This document shows positions 18,724-28,440 of a DNA stretch of 64,000 nucleotides, piece after piece. This DNA comes from Butyrivibrio sp. WCD3002 (GTDB lineage Bacteria > Bacillota > Clostridia > Lachnospirales > Lachnospiraceae), in NCBI RefSeq assembly GCF_000424265.1, contig NZ_KE384156.1:1795-65794 (forward strand). The letters run 5' to 3'. The translations under genes and the position numbers were made by a program. The notes beneath the pieces are model-generated. The model saw only the letters and a program-made list of their open reading frames with translations, searched no databases and was not told the origin of the DNA. The stretch's first letter is position 1, and every line of letters begins with the position of its first letter.

Positions 18724-19347
18724 ATGGGAAAATGGGATGCTAATAAGAAATTAAAAAGAGATTCTTTGTTAAACACCTCCTTTGAGTTGTTTACTTCACA
18801 GGGAATCAATCAGACTTCAATATCTGATATTGTAAAAAAAGCCGGTGTGGCTAAGGGCACCTTCTATCTGTACTTCAAGGACAAGTATGATATAAGGAAC
18901 AGACTTATCGCCAAAAAGTCAAACCAGCTTTTTACTGCTGCCTATGAAGCTCTGCAAAAAGAGAACCTTCATACCGCAGAGGATAAAATCATTTTCATGA
19001 TGAAGCATATCCTTATTGAGCTTGCTGAAAATCATATGCTTCTCACTCTTATTTATAAGGATCTTAGCTGGGCACTGTTTAAGGAAGCTATGACCACTGA
19101 CAGCGAGGATGCCGAAACAGATATCCTTCATATAATGACAGTGATGTTCGAGGAATCAGAAGTGAAATATCATAATCCTGAGCTCATGATGTTTATGATA
19201 GTGGAAATGGTAAGCTCTGCAGGATACAGCTCCATCATTCATAAACAACCTCTTCCTCTGGACGAACTTTTGCCTGAACTCGAACAATCAGTTCGAGGAA
19301 TCATGCACGCCCACGAAATTTATAGTAAAACCATACATAACACTTAA
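18724..19347 (+). CDS. TetR/AcrR family transcriptional repressor
   Basis: A 207-residue TetR protein. The helix-turn-helix lies at about 28-52 (TSISDIVKKAGVAKGTFYLYFK), followed by an all-helical ligand and dimer domain. It is divergent from the MMPL gene, and two identical operators between them point to control of both genes with autoregulation. The inducer is unknown but probably a substrate of the exporter. Confidence 0.9.
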   Translation: MGKWDANKKLKRDSLLNTSFELFTSQGINQTSISDIVKKAGVAKGTFYLYFKDKYDIRNRLIAKKSNQLFTAAYEALQKENLHTAEDKIIFMMKHILIELAENHMLLTLIYKDLSWALFKEAMTTDSEDAETDILHIMTVMFEESEVKYHNPELMMFMIVEMVSSAGYSSIIHKQPLPLDELLPELEQSVRGIMHAHEIYSKTIHNT

Positions 19348-19465
19348 AATAGGATTTCGCTTGCGAAATCCTTGCGCGCGAGCATTATTGCGAAGCAATT
19401 AAATTCCTCTCTGCGAGCTGCGCATCCCGCGGAGCGCTTTTAAATGTTTCCGCGAAACATTTAAA
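19348..19465. repeat. Cluster of GC-rich short hairpins
   Basis: Within 118 bp lie at least three perfect short hairpins. They are arms AGGATTTCGC/GCGAAATCCT (19351-19372), ATTGC/GCAAT (19386-19398) and AAATGTTTC/GAAACATTT (19442-19462). A further GC-rich imperfect one lies between them. No ORF or T-runs are present. It resembles a REP-like extragenic palindrome cluster. Confidence 0.5.
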
Positions 19466-19469
19466 TAAG

Positions 19470-19499
19470 AAAACCCGCGTTGGCAAGACGCGGGTTTTT
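19470..19499 (+). terminator. Terminator of tetR
   Basis: AACCCGCG pairs with CGCGGGTT, followed by TTTTTC. The A-rich 5' flank could let it work in both directions. Confidence 0.9.
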
Positions 19500-19644
19500 C
19501 AGGTAGGAGATTTCTTATGACTATATATGTCATTTATTAACAGCATAACCTTTCGTCTCGGTTAGCTGCTGCTAACATGGTTATATTAGCATAGGCTAAC
19601 AAACTGTGCAAGTGTTTTTTTCATATTTTTATTTACAGTCATCA
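19500..19644. other. Non-coding spacer with a palindrome
   Basis: No ORF is supported. It contains the perfect hairpin GTTAGC-TGCT-GCTAAC (about 19561-19576), flanked by ATAACC/GGTTAT arms, and later a T-rich stretch. A small RNA is possible but nothing decisive is seen. Confidence 0.3.
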
Positions 19645-19683
19645 AAAAAGCGCCACAAGCAGCGTAGTTACTGCCTGTGGCGC
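19645..19683 (-). terminator. Terminator of the thiolase-acidic protein operon
   Basis: GCGCCACA.GCAG pairs with CTGC.TGTGGCGC, and on the minus strand six Ts follow. It lies 31 nt after the acidic protein stop. Confidence 0.85.
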
Positions 19684-19713
19684 ATATAACCATTTTAAAA
19701 GTTTTGATTAAGG

Positions 19714-20244
19714 TTATCTCAGATTCCCGAAAAAAGTATCTCCGGAATTACCGTCTGTGTCATCATCAGGATAATCGTCGTCCCCTTCAAAGTCATCATC
19801 TTCTTCAAAGTCTTCGCCGTCTTCGTCGTCATATTCTTCGTCAAACTCGTCTTCGTCCGGATCTTCATCATCTTCAAAATCATCGTCATACTCATCATCA
19901 TATTCATCGTCGAAGTCTTCATCATAATCTCCAAGAAGTCCTTCTTCCTCAAGACGCTCTCTGACATCATGATCAAAGTCCAGATCGAATTGACTGTAGT
20001 CTACTCCGGCTTCCTCCAGCATTTCACGGCGGCCTTCCACGTCCTCGGCAAGGAACTGATTAAAATCAAGGCCAGCATTGCATACAGCCTCTACAAGATC
20101 AGCATCCACATAGACCATATAATCGGAATCATCGCCTTCAAAATCGTCGTCCATATATGGAAGATTCTCAGGAAAAAGTGAGAAAAACCTTCCGTTTTCA
20201 TCAAAATCCAGAGGACCAAAGCCTCGTCCAAGATTAACCTTCAT
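19714..20244 (-). CDS. Uncharacterised acidic protein
   Basis: I choose the start at 20244 (MKVNLGRGFG): AAGAGG lies just upstream and it clears the thiolase stop, whereas the longer frame runs into thiolase. The 176-residue product has a short N-terminal region (GFGPLDFDENGRFFSLFPENLP), a helical middle and an almost unbroken Asp/Glu tail (about residues 100-160). No known family is recognised. Such tails occur in nucleic-acid mimics, metal-binding and chaperone-like proteins. It lies 11 nt after thiolase in one transcript, ending at a strong terminator. Confidence 0.7.
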   Translation of the reverse strand: MKVNLGRGFGPLDFDENGRFFSLFPENLPYMDDDFEGDDSDYMVYVDADLVEAVCNAGLDFNQFLAEDVEGRREMLEEAGVDYSQFDLDFDHDVRERLEEEGLLGDYDEDFDDEYDDEYDDDFEDDEDPDEDEFDEEYDDEDGEDFEEDDDFEGDDDYPDDDTDGNSGDTFFGNLR

Positions 20245-20255
20245 AAAACCTCTTA

Positions 20256-21437
20256 TCAATCTCTTTCTACAATCGCAGCTGCGCCCATTCCGCCGCCTAC
20301 GCAAAGTGTTGCAAGACCCTTCTTGGCATCTCTTCTTTGCATCTCATAAAGAAGAGTTACAAGGATACGACATCCCGAGCATCCAACAGGATGTCCAAGC
20401 GCAATTGCACCGCCGTTTACATTGAGCTTACTAAGATCAAAGCCCAAATCCTTACCTACAGCAACTGACTGTGCAGCAAATGCTTCATTTGCCTCGATCA
20501 GATCAAAGTCAGAAATCTGATATCCCGCTTTAGCCATGGTCTTCTTAGTAGCTGCAACAGGTCCGATACCCATTATGCGAGGCTCAACACCTGCAAGCTC
20601 ACCTGCAATCCATGTAGCCATAGGCTTGATGCCAAGCTCCTTTGCCTTCTCTTCACTCATAACAACGATAGCTGCTGCACCGTCGTTAATTCCTGATGAA
20701 TTTGCTGCCGTAACCATTCCATCGGGTTTGAATGCAGGGCGAAGCTTTGAGATACTCTCCTTGGTAACACCTGCTCTTGGGCCCTCATCCTTTGCAAAGA
20801 GAACTGTTTCCTTCTTAACCTTTACCTCAACAGGAACTATTTCCTCGTCGAATTTTCCTTCAGCCTGAGCCTTTTCACATTTCTGCTGTGAATTTGCCGC
20901 AAACTCGTCCAGCTCTTCTCTGGTAAGTCCCCACTGCTCACAGATATTCTCAGCTGTAATACCCATGTGGAAGCCTCCAAATGCATCAGTAAGGGCGTCT
21001 TTGATCATTGTATCGATAAGCTCGCCGTTGTTCATTCGATATCCAAATCTCGCATTCTGAAGTGCATAGGGTGCTCTTGACATATTCTCTGTACCACCTG
21101 CAACGATAATATCTGCATCACCCATAGAAATGAGCTTAGCTGCAAGATTGACACAATGAAGACCTGATCCGCAAAGAACGTTAATGGTTGTAGCCGGAAC
21201 TTCAACCGGAATACCTGCATTTACCGCAGCCTGACGAGCAACATTCTGTCCTGTGCCTGCTTGTATTACGCAGCCCATGTATACTTCGTCAACCTGTTCA
21301 GGCTTAACTCCTGAACGTCTTAATGCTTCTTTAATAACAATTGTACCAAGATCCGGAGCCGGGATGTCTTTAAGAGCACCTCCCATAACACCAATTGCTG
21401 TTCTGCAAGCTCCCGCTAAAACTACTTTTCGTGCCAT
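20256..21437 (-). CDS. thlA: Acetyl-CoA C-acetyltransferase (thiolase)
   Basis: A 393-residue biosynthetic thiolase condensing two acetyl-CoA into acetoacetyl-CoA, the first step toward butyryl-CoA in butyrate producers. The nucleophile is Cys89 (NVLCGSG), with His349 (LGHPVGCSG) and Cys379 (TLCVGGGMG). NEAFAAQ is also present. AAGGAGG precedes the ATG. A TATAAT with a TGA extension lies upstream at about 21484-21492 on the minus strand. Other butyrate-pathway genes are not in this window. Confidence 0.95.
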   Translation of the reverse strand: MARKVVLAGACRTAIGVMGGALKDIPAPDLGTIVIKEALRRSGVKPEQVDEVYMGCVIQAGTGQNVARQAAVNAGIPVEVPATTINVLCGSGLHCVNLAAKLISMGDADIIVAGGTENMSRAPYALQNARFGYRMNNGELIDTMIKDALTDAFGGFHMGITAENICEQWGLTREELDEFAANSQQKCEKAQAEGKFDEEIVPVEVKVKKETVLFAKDEGPRAGVTKESISKLRPAFKPDGMVTAANSSGINDGAAAIVVMSEEKAKELGIKPMATWIAGELAGVEPRIMGIGPVAATKKTMAKAGYQISDFDLIEANEAFAAQSVAVGKDLGFDLSKLNVNGGAIALGHPVGCSGCRILVTLLYEMQRRDAKKGLATLCVGGGMGAAAIVERD

Positions 21438-21501
21438 GAACTTTATCCTCCTTAAGAAAATTATGATTAATAATACGTATACTAATTATATCATAATTCA
21501 A

Positions 21502-22200
21502 TCAAACCTCTTCAACATAAGTGACGTAATCAAGCTTATTAAAAAGCTTCAAAATCTCATGATGTGATACCCTGCTGTCCAGCTTAAGATTGATGATAAG
21601 CCCTGTATCAGACGGAAGTATGGTCTTATCCTTACTCTTATTCATACTCATTACCACAAATCCCTTTTCGGAAATAAACCTGTGAAGCTCAGTGACACCG
21701 CGTTCCTTACTTACTTCTATATAAATGCTCAGGTACTGACTATGGGATTCAACACTGTTACTTAGATGAAGAAGGACTATATTTGTAAAGACAATAAGTA
21801 TAAATGCTGTGATTCCAACTGCCAGGTATCCGGCACCTATTGCCATGCCCATGCAGGCTGTTACCCAGAGCGTCGCAGCGGTAGAAAGCCCCTTTATCTG
21901 TTTCCTTCCTGTTACCAGAATCGTGCCTGCGCCGAGAAAACCAATTCCATTTACTACTCCTGCAGAAATTCTGGCGGCATCCGAAGATAGCCCGGGCATC
22001 ATCGCAAGATAGATATTTAAAGCCGTTGCAACAGCAGAACCAAGGCTCACCAGTGAAAAGGTCTTTATTCCCGCACTGTGATGAGTAGCTATTCTTTCCC
22101 ACCCGACAAGGCTTCCGAGAACAGTAGCAAGAATAAGCCTAAGAGCTACCGCAATATCACTTGTTCCCTGCAGATAGTTCAAAACATTTCCCATGCTCAT
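21502..22200 (-). CDS. MgtC/SapB family membrane protein
   Basis: A 232-residue protein with four or five membrane helices in the first ~145 residues, including the family signatures GSLVGWER, GAGTILVTGRKQIKGLSTAATLWVTA (20-residue core) and the acidic loop. A soluble ACT-like C-terminal domain (about 155-232) follows. MgtC proteins help cope with low magnesium and modulate ATP synthase or phosphate uptake. No riboswitch leader is visible upstream. It appears monocistronic. Confidence 0.88.
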   Translation of the reverse strand: MSMGNVLNYLQGTSDIAVALRLILATVLGSLVGWERIATHHSAGIKTFSLVSLGSAVATALNIYLAMMPGLSSDAARISAGVVNGIGFLGAGTILVTGRKQIKGLSTAATLWVTACMGMAIGAGYLAVGITAFILIVFTNIVLLHLSNSVESHSQYLSIYIEVSKERGVTELHRFISEKGFVVMSMNKSKDKTILPSDTGLIINLKLDSRVSHHEILKLFNKLDYVTYVEEV

Positions 22201-22301
22201 AAGAAACCTCCATTTCTATAGTAAGCTTCAAAAGCATTTATCTTACTTTTATTATAATGCACCTCCCTGATTTTCTCCCGTAAATTTCCTATAAACAACA
22301 A

Positions 22302-22333
22302 GCCCCGCATACCATTTTCATGGCATGCGGGGC
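22302..22333 (-). terminator. Terminator of glgP
   Basis: A 14-bp stem (GCCCCGCAT arm) with a 4-nt loop lies 14 nt after the glgP stop. The T-run on the minus strand is broken (TTGTTGTTT). Confidence 0.65.
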
Positions 22334-22347
22334 AATATGATTTACAA

Positions 22348-24657
22348 TTATTTAAGCTTCCAGATATCTCTGTTGTACTCTTCAATTGTTCTGTCTGATG
22401 AGAAGAAGCCGGCCTTAGCGATGTTCTTAAGCATCATTCTCTTCCACTTCTCACGGTTTTCATAATCAGCAAAGATAAGATCCTTCTCTCTGATATAATC
22501 CTCCAGATCGATAAGTGTCATGAACCAGTCCTTATTAAGGAGTTCATCCTGAAGACGCTTTAAGTTCTCCTTGTGTCCTACTGCAAGGCACTGCTTGGAG
22601 GTAATGAAGTCTACAGCCTCCTTAACTACCTTGCTCTTCTTGTAGTAATCCTTTGATACATAGTCAGCCTTCTTGTAGTGCTCGATAACCTCATCTGCAC
22701 TGATACCGAAGATGTAAATGTTCTCATCACCAACAAGATCATGAATCTCAACATTAGCACCGTCATCTGTACCAAGAGTAACAGCGCCGTTAAGCATGAA
22801 CTTCATGTTACTTGTTCCGGAAGCCTCCTTGGATGCCAGGGAAATCTGCTCTGAAACATCACATGCGGGAATGAGCTTCTCAGCATAGCTTACATTGTAG
22901 TTCTCAACCATGATGACCTTCATGTAAGGAGATACATCAGGATCATTGTTTACGATCTCCTGCAGGCAAAGAAGCAGGTGGATGATGTCCTTTGCGATTA
23001 CATAAGCAGGTGCAGCCTTTGCTCCAAAAATAAATGTGATGGGACGTACAGGCTTTTTGCCGCCCTTGATCTCAAGGTACTTATGAATGATGTAAAGGGC
23101 GTTCATCTGCTGACGCTTATACTCGTGAAGTCTCTTAACCTGAATATCGAAAATGGAGTTAGGATCAACTTCAACATTCTCTTTCTTCTTAAGGTAAGCA
23201 GCAAGCTCTTCCTTTTTCTGGAACTTGATATCAGCGATCTTATCAAGAACTTCCTGATCATCCATGAACTTCAGAAGGTCTTCAAGCTTATCAGCATCCT
23301 TCTTAAATCCATCACCGATCTTTTCAGAAATAAAATCTGCAAGAGGATGGTTACAGGAAAGAAGCCATCTGCGGAAGGTTACGCCGTTTGTCTTGTTGTT
23401 AAACTTTTCAGGATAGAGCTTGTAAAAATCGTTAAGCTCAGAGTTCTTAAGAATCTCTGTATGGATAGCTGCAACACCATTTACTGAGAAGCCATAGTGG
23501 ATGTCAATAAATGCCATGTGTACTCTCTTATCCTTGTCGATGATCTGTACATCAGGATTCTTAACCTTTGCACGGATTCTCTTATCGAGCTCCTTGATAT
23601 AAGGAACAAGCTGAGGAACAACCTTCTCAAGATACTTAAGAGGCCATGTCTCAAGCGCTTCTGCAAGGATTGTGTGGTTTGTGTAAGCACAGGTCTTAGA
23701 TACTACATCGATAGCATCATCCATTGAGAATGCCTTCTCTTCAACAAGGATTCTGATAAGCTCAGGGATGATCATTGTGGGATGTGTGTCGTTTATCTGA
23801 ATTACAGCATGCTTGTAAAGCTCGTGAAGGTCATACTGGCGCTCCTTCTGCTCTCTTAAAATGAGCTGAGCTGCATTGCAAACAAGGAAATACTCCTGAT
23901 AGATTCTAAGGAGGTTACCTGCCTCATCAGAGTCATCGGGATAAAGGAAAAGAGTAAGGTTCTTCTCGATTTCCTTCTTATCAAAAGTGATGCCCTTCTC
24001 AACAAGGCTCTCGTCAACTGACTCAACATCGAAAAGTCTGAGCTTATTTACACCTGTGTCGTAACCCACAACGTTCATATTGTAAAGTCTTGAGGTAACC
24101 TTCTTTTTACCAAAGTAAACATCAAACGTTGTGTCTGTCTTCTCAAGCCAGGACTCATCCTCGATCCATGAATCCTTCTCAGCTGTCTGAAGGTTATCCT
24201 TAAATACCTGGCGGAAAAGTCCGAAGTGATAATTAAGTCCGATACCCTCTCCTGCAAGTCCAAGTGTTGCAATAGAATCAAGGAAGCATGCTGCAAGTCT
24301 TCCAAGACCACCGTTACCAAGTGACGGTTCAGGCTCGCACTCCTCAATCTGTGCAAGATTCTTACCGTTCTTTTCAAGAATCTCATTCACCTTGTCATAT
24401 ACTCTAAGGTTAATAAGGTTATTGGAAAGAAGCTTACCAATAAGGAACTCCATTGAAATATAATAAATCTTCTTCTCACCTGCTTCGATAGGTGCAACCT
24501 TCATAAGACGGCTTGTATACTCAAGAAGAACATAATAGGTTTCCTTATCTGTTAAATCCTTAAGTTCCTTTCCGTATTTCTGATTTGAAATCTCAGAAAT
24601 CGCTTCTTCCATGTTAGTAACAAGTACGTCCTGCTGTAAATTTGAATGCTGACTCAT
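22348..24657 (-). CDS. glgP: Glycogen/alpha-glucan phosphorylase
   Basis: I place the start at 24657 ([10 protein letters not shown]), preceded by AAAGGAG; an 8-codon longer frame has no ribosome site. The 769-residue enzyme releases glucose-1-phosphate from alpha-1,4-glucans. Seen are [14 protein letters not shown], the [11 protein letters not shown] region, the [11 protein letters not shown] segment, KRLHEYKRQ and the PLP site [15 protein letters not shown] with its Lys. It has its own promoter with two LacI-type operators and its own terminator. Glycogen synthesis genes are not in this window. Confidence 0.95.
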   Translation of the reverse strand: MSQHSNLQQDVLVTNMEEAISEISNQKYGKELKDLTDKETYYVLLEYTSRLMKVAPIEAGEKKIYYISMEFLIGKLLSNNLINLRVYDKVNEILEKNGKNLAQIEECEPEPSLGNGGLGRLAACFLDSIATLGLAGEGIGLNYHFGLFRQVFKDNLQTAEKDSWIEDESWLEKTDTTFDVYFGKKKVTSRLYNMNVVGYDTGVNKLRLFDVESVDESLVEKGITFDKKEIEKNLTLFLYPDDSDEAGNLLRIYQEYFLVCNAAQLILREQKERQYDLHELYKHAVIQINDTHPTMIIPELIRILVEEKAFSMDDAIDVVSKTCAYTNHTILAEALETWPLKYLEKVVPQLVPYIKELDKRIRAKVKNPDVQIIDKDKRVHMAFIDIHYGFSVNGVAAIHTEILKNSELNDFYKLYPEKFNNKTNGVTFRRWLLSCNHPLADFISEKIGDGFKKDADKLEDLLKFMDDQEVLDKIADIKFQKKEELAAYLKKKENVEVDPNSIFDIQVKRLHEYKRQQMNALYIIHKYLEIKGGKKPVRPITFIFGAKAAPAYVIAKDIIHLLLCLQEIVNNDPDVSPYMKVIMVENYNVSYAEKLIPACDVSEQISLASKEASGTSNMKFMLNGAVTLGTDDGANVEIHDLVGDENIYIFGISADEVIEHYKKADYVSKDYYKKSKVVKEAVDFITSKQCLAVGHKENLKRLQDELLNKDWFMTLIDLEDYIREKDLIFADYENREKWKRMMLKNIAKAGFFSSDRTIEEYNRDIWKLK

Positions 24658-24738
24658 TCTCTCTCCTTTTCCGTCATACATTTATTTAAGTATGACATAT
24701 AAATCAAAACTTATTTTTCACATCTGCACAAAATTGCA

Positions 24739-24750
24739 GAAAACGTTTTC
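24739..24750. promoter_or_regulatory. LacI-type operator copy 1 before glgP
   Basis: Perfect dyad GAAAACGTTTTC about 10-20 nt downstream of the predicted transcription start. Its centre is 38 bp from the second copy. Confidence 0.6.
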
Positions 24751-24764
24751 TCAGCGGTACAAGT

Positions 24765-24793
24765 ATCATAGCATAAGAAAACGTTTTCCGCAA
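24765..24793 (-). promoter_or_regulatory. glgP promoter with operator copy 2 in its spacer
   Basis: On the minus strand TTGCGG, 17 nt and TGC-TATGAT (extended -10). The second GAAAACGTTTTC dyad (24777-24788) lies between -35 and -10. AAACGTTT-centred dyads are typical of LacI-family sugar repressors. Confidence 0.55.
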
Positions 24794-24810
24794 TCCCCAA
24801 TTATTTATCA

Positions 24811-24851
24811 AAATGGAAAAGCGCTGAAATGTCTTAACACATTTCAGCGCT
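24811..24851 (-). terminator. Terminator overlapping the end of the LicD gene
   Basis: AGCGCTGAAATG pairs with CATTTCAGCGCT, with TTTT and later Ts on the minus strand. The 5' arm is the last codons of the LicD gene and the loop holds its stop codon. Confidence 0.85.
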
Positions 24852-26285
24852 CTGAATCATCGCAGGTATTCCTTTTTTTACACAGAGAGAGGTAACCGAG
24901 CTCTCATCTCCATAGAAAGCATCCGCAACCGCAACTGCTCTGTCCAAATCATCGGAATCATCATAGATACCTATCTCATTTTCCTTATACCATTCCACGA
25001 GACTTCTGTATTCTTCCGCAAGCCCTTTGTTAATTAGTAAAGCGGTATCATAGACTCCCGGTTCCGGTCTCCATATAAGAGCGATCTTGTCCTTGTTTTC
25101 CCTGAAAACATCGAAGTTTTCACGAAGCTTCTTTATCATTTTCTCTTCGCCAAGAAGCTTTCCGGCACCGGTGCAGTATAACATGACCTTCTTATATGAC
25201 CCGTCCCTGTTTTGCAAATAAGGCTTCCACTCCTCCGGAATATCTGCCTTTTCCTTGCATTTTAAGAGGAATTCTTTATACTCATCTGTTCCAAAGGAAA
25301 GCTTTGATAAACCTCCATTATCATCATTTCCTTCAGCGGCCTTATCGCCTCGCAGTATTCCATCCTCTAAGGTAATAAGCTCATCATCTGATATCTCCAT
25401 ATAGGGTCTGTCCGGATCAAAAAACAGTCCCTCATGATTCATGCCTCTAAAATCACTGGTGGGATAGCCCAGATTTCCATACATCTTACAGAGAATTCCA
25501 AGGGTATCATAGGGTACATTTACCTCTTTTCCGCAAAAAACACCCTTCTGAATAGGAAACAACTCATTCTCATGAATATGGATATCATAACCGGTTGCCC
25601 CGGGCTGTGTTATCGGACAGTAAATATCAGGCTTTTGTCCGCGGCAGCTATCCGTTAAAACAGACAGCTCTCTGAAATACTCGCTTATATCCTGTGAGCT
25701 TAAGGCTTCAACCCTGGCCTTGTCATTGTAATCAAGATAGGGATTGTTTCGCCTCATTATAGTTCCAAGGTCTTTTCCAATTTCCCTTATCCGCAGGATT
25801 CTTGGATCATCACTTTCTATATTATCATCGAAGGGAAATAAAGGAGTTATATCTATGAAAATCCCCTGATTCCATTTCTCATATCTGAATTTTCTCGAAA
25901 TGCACGTGGTTCTGCTGTTACGAACCTTACCGATAGAATATGCAAAACCCGGATCCGTTTTATAATTCTGTAAAAAAATATAATCAGGAAGCTCTGACTG
26001 CAGGGTCATAAGCTTCTCATAATCTTCATAGGGCATTGCGATATCCAGATCATCATCCCACGGGACAAAGCCCTGACTTCTGATACTTCCGAGAAGACTT
26101 CCGTTATACAAAGTCCACCGAAGATTATGCCTTTCGCACACTTCCCTTACATGCATAAGGATATCAAGCTCTATTGCCCAGATTTTCTTCTGCTTCTTAG
26201 TTACAAGATAGCCGCATATATATTCTTCCTTAAAAAAATCTTCAGGAACAAATCCCTCTGCAATAAGACGATCAGCTTCTGTCAT
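24834..26285 (-). CDS. LicD-type phosphotransferase with extra C-terminal domain
   Basis: A 483-residue protein. Residues 40-290 are a LicD domain of the nucleotidyltransferase superfold, with LLGSIRSQGFVPWDDDLDIA (64-83), where the Asp cluster binds metal. LicD proteins transfer phosphocholine or similar phospho-groups onto surface sugars. From about 355 an unrelated alpha/beta segment (KKVMLYCTGAGKLL, then IALIWRPEPG, then AVAVADAFYGDESS) resembles the C-terminal half of GT-B transferases of the CDP-glycerol type. It is the last gene of the sugar cluster behind the SDR. The modified substrate may be the flagellin glycan; that is inference. Confidence 0.75.
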   Translation of the reverse strand: MTEADRLIAEGFVPEDFFKEEYICGYLVTKKQKKIWAIELDILMHVREVCERHNLRWTLYNGSLLGSIRSQGFVPWDDDLDIAMPYEDYEKLMTLQSELPDYIFLQNYKTDPGFAYSIGKVRNSRTTCISRKFRYEKWNQGIFIDITPLFPFDDNIESDDPRILRIREIGKDLGTIMRRNNPYLDYNDKARVEALSSQDISEYFRELSVLTDSCRGQKPDIYCPITQPGATGYDIHIHENELFPIQKGVFCGKEVNVPYDTLGILCKMYGNLGYPTSDFRGMNHEGLFFDPDRPYMEISDDELITLEDGILRGDKAAEGNDDNGGLSKLSFGTDEYKEFLLKCKEKADIPEEWKPYLQNRDGSYKKVMLYCTGAGKLLGEEKMIKKLRENFDVFRENKDKIALIWRPEPGVYDTALLINKGLAEEYRSLVEWYKENEIGIYDDSDDLDRAVAVADAFYGDESSVTSLCVKKGIPAMIQSAEMC

Positions 26286-26314
26286 TGAATAACTCCATTT
26301 CTTATATAAAAAAG

Positions 26315-27085
26315 CTAAATATACTCACCTGCAGTAATTCTAAATTCGCTTCCTGTCATCATGCTTGAAGCATCAGAGAGCATATAGATAATTGCATCAA
26401 GGTAGTCAGTTCTCTCAAGCATACGCCCCATGGGAAGAATGCCGGCTGCCTGTTTTCTAAGTTCAGCCTCGGATATTCCCTGACTTTTCCTAAGGGCAAC
26501 TTCACCCTCAGTGGGAGTCCAACCAAGGGTCAGATAATTACATCTTATCTGTTCCGAAGCGTAGTTGTGGGCTATATGTGACATCAGGGTAAGAAGCGCT
26601 CCCTTTGAGCATGCATAAGCAGCCCTGTCCTTCTGACCGCCCCAGGCATGGGCCGATCCTACAAGAATTATGGATCCGCCGCCATTTTTTCTCATGCACT
26701 CTATTGCTGCCTGGCAACAGAAGAAGGCAGCCTTAAAATTAACATCAAAAACACTGTCAAAGGTCTCTTCAGAGCAGGTATCAAGAGGCGAAACCGGTGT
26801 GACTCCCGCATAATTAAGAAATCCATCCACCTTGCCGAATTTTTTTACCGCCTCATCAAAAAGCTTTTTACAGTCCTGTGTATTTTCCAGATCCGTGTGA
26901 ACAAATATGGCATCACTGCCGTAGGTCTTTATTGCCCTGATTATCTTCTTTGCAGCAACCTTATCACGGCCTCCAATTACAACCCTGGCACCGTGGCTTC
27001 CACACTGCTCTGCCGCAGCTCTTCCTACGCCCTTGGTCCCACCGGATATGACTATAACCTTATCATCTAATCTAAGCTCAGACAT
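26315..27085 (-). CDS. SDR family NAD(P)-dependent oxidoreductase
   Basis: The start is set at 27085 (MSELRLDDK) after GAGGGG; a 4-codon extension lacks a ribosome site. The 256-residue classical short-chain dehydrogenase has ISGGTKGVGRAAA (cofactor loop), NYAG, a Ser in LVGSAHAWGG and YACSKG (Tyr and Lys). In Campylobacter an SDR (PtmA) belongs to the legionaminic acid gene set. Its place between the ATP-grasp and LicD genes suggests sugar modification. The substrate is not known. Confidence 0.85.
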   Translation of the reverse strand: MSELRLDDKVIVISGGTKGVGRAAAEQCGSHGARVVIGGRDKVAAKKIIRAIKTYGSDAIFVHTDLENTQDCKKLFDEAVKKFGKVDGFLNYAGVTPVSPLDTCSEETFDSVFDVNFKAAFFCCQAAIECMRKNGGGSIILVGSAHAWGGQKDRAAYACSKGALLTLMSHIAHNYASEQIRCNYLTLGWTPTEGEVALRKSQGISEAELRKQAAGILPMGRMLERTDYLDAIIYMLSDASSMMTGSEFRITAGEYI

Positions 27086-27120
27086 ATATCCCCTCATTTA
27101 TCATTCAAAAATGTCTGTGA

Positions 27121-28410
27121 TCAATCATTTATCTCAAGTGCTTTATCCACATCAAAGCCCTTTAAAAGCATATTGTTACCATTTATATCGGTTACTTTCA
27201 CGGAATTCTGATAGAATTTCAGTTTCTCTGCCAGCTCCTCTTTGCTTTCGCAGACAAAATAAATCCTAGCAAGCACCTGTCTCTCGGTTCCTATCCACTC
27301 ATGAAGTACAACATCTCCCTCGGAGAATCTCTTACCGATATGTACAACAGTCTTATCATCGGTGCCAGGAAGGCCCTTTATTTTCCCAATGGTTCCTTCC
27401 TTCAAAAGGAGCCATAGCGTGGCAGCCCACTTGCCGCCATATCTTGAATCATCGACAGCCTTTAGATCAATGTCACCCATTTTCCCTGTCATGGCGAAAT
27501 CTATGAGCATCCTTCGCTGATCATAGCCATGTATCGCTTTAAGAAGGAGATGCGGTGCTTCACCCTGTAATCTAAAGCCCGTATCATACACATAAAACTC
27601 ACCGTTTTTATAAAAAGCAGATAGCATCAATACGCCATTCCTGATACCTATTCCACGGAACATTCTTACAGCATTATCATGCATTCTGCTATAGTACTCA
27701 TCTATATGCTTGGAGGGATAAGTTCCGCCAAGGCACACCCTTGAAACGCCCTCCTGCTCCGTGCAGGCGTAGCGATCATATACGCAGGACGCACTGCAAT
27801 ATCCGTCAACAAAAGTGTAATAAATTCCCATATCGTCGCAGTCCATGTACTGCTCGACAATAAATCTTTTGCTCTTTGAGAATGAAAGTGCCGTTTCAAC
27901 TGCGCTTTTTAGCTCAGCCTCGGATTCCACCTTAACGATTCCCTTACCGCTTGAGCTGTCCACCGGCTTAACCATCACCGGATACTTTATTCTGTCAAGG
28001 TCCTCTCTCTTAAAGGACTCATCAAGATAATACTCAGGAATACCGTGGATACCATACTCTTCACAGGTAGTCTTGAAAACATCCTTATATGCAAAAACAT
28101 CAACTATTTCCTGTGTGGCATAGCATGGGAGCTTTAGAGCATCACAAACTCTGCAGTAAGCAGGCACCAGCGTATCAGCTACGCCCACCAGAATTCCATC
28201 CACCTTTTCTTCATTGGCAAATGCAATAAGTCCCGGGACGTCCATCCCGTCAACACCTGCTGCCTTCCATGCAATTTTCTTTGAAGGCTCATCTTCAATA
28301 TTGCTGGTTACAATAGTCTTTATACCAAGGTTATTTGCACATTCAACAAGCTGCATCGTCTCATAATTGCCGCCAAGTATCAGCAGCTTCTTATTTTCAT
28401 AGATACTCAT
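27121..28410 (-). CDS. ATP-grasp ligase of the glycosylation cluster
   Basis: A 429-residue protein. The N-terminal Rossmann-like pre-ATP domain is LLILGGNYETMQLVECAN. The ATP-grasp core includes KYPVMVKPVDSSSGKG (about 135-150) and FIVEQYMDC. A C-terminal tail has an ATP-grasp-like beta domain. The family joins a carboxylate to an amine or thiol through an acyl phosphate. It lies between neuB and an SDR, so it may decorate a nonulosonic acid with an amino acid or related group; this is inference. It resembles CarB-like ATP-grasp proteins but is too short to be CarB. Confidence 0.78.
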   Translation of the reverse strand: MSIYENKKLLILGGNYETMQLVECANNLGIKTIVTSNIEDEPSKKIAWKAAGVDGMDVPGLIAFANEEKVDGILVGVADTLVPAYCRVCDALKLPCYATQEIVDVFAYKDVFKTTCEEYGIHGIPEYYLDESFKREDLDRIKYPVMVKPVDSSSGKGIVKVESEAELKSAVETALSFSKSKRFIVEQYMDCDDMGIYYTFVDGYCSASCVYDRYACTEQEGVSRVCLGGTYPSKHIDEYYSRMHDNAVRMFRGIGIRNGVLMLSAFYKNGEFYVYDTGFRLQGEAPHLLLKAIHGYDQRRMLIDFAMTGKMGDIDLKAVDDSRYGGKWAATLWLLLKEGTIGKIKGLPGTDDKTVVHIGKRFSEGDVVLHEWIGTERQVLARIYFVCESKEELAEKLKFYQNSVKVTDINGNNMLLKGFDVDKALEIND

Positions 28411-28440
28411 TTTTATCTCCCACCTCTGCGCTTTCTATAT

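Noticed and set aside
19677..19964. Plus-strand His/Arg-rich 95-codon frame
   Set aside because: It is the antisense of the Asp/Glu tail of the acidic protein and has no ribosome site.
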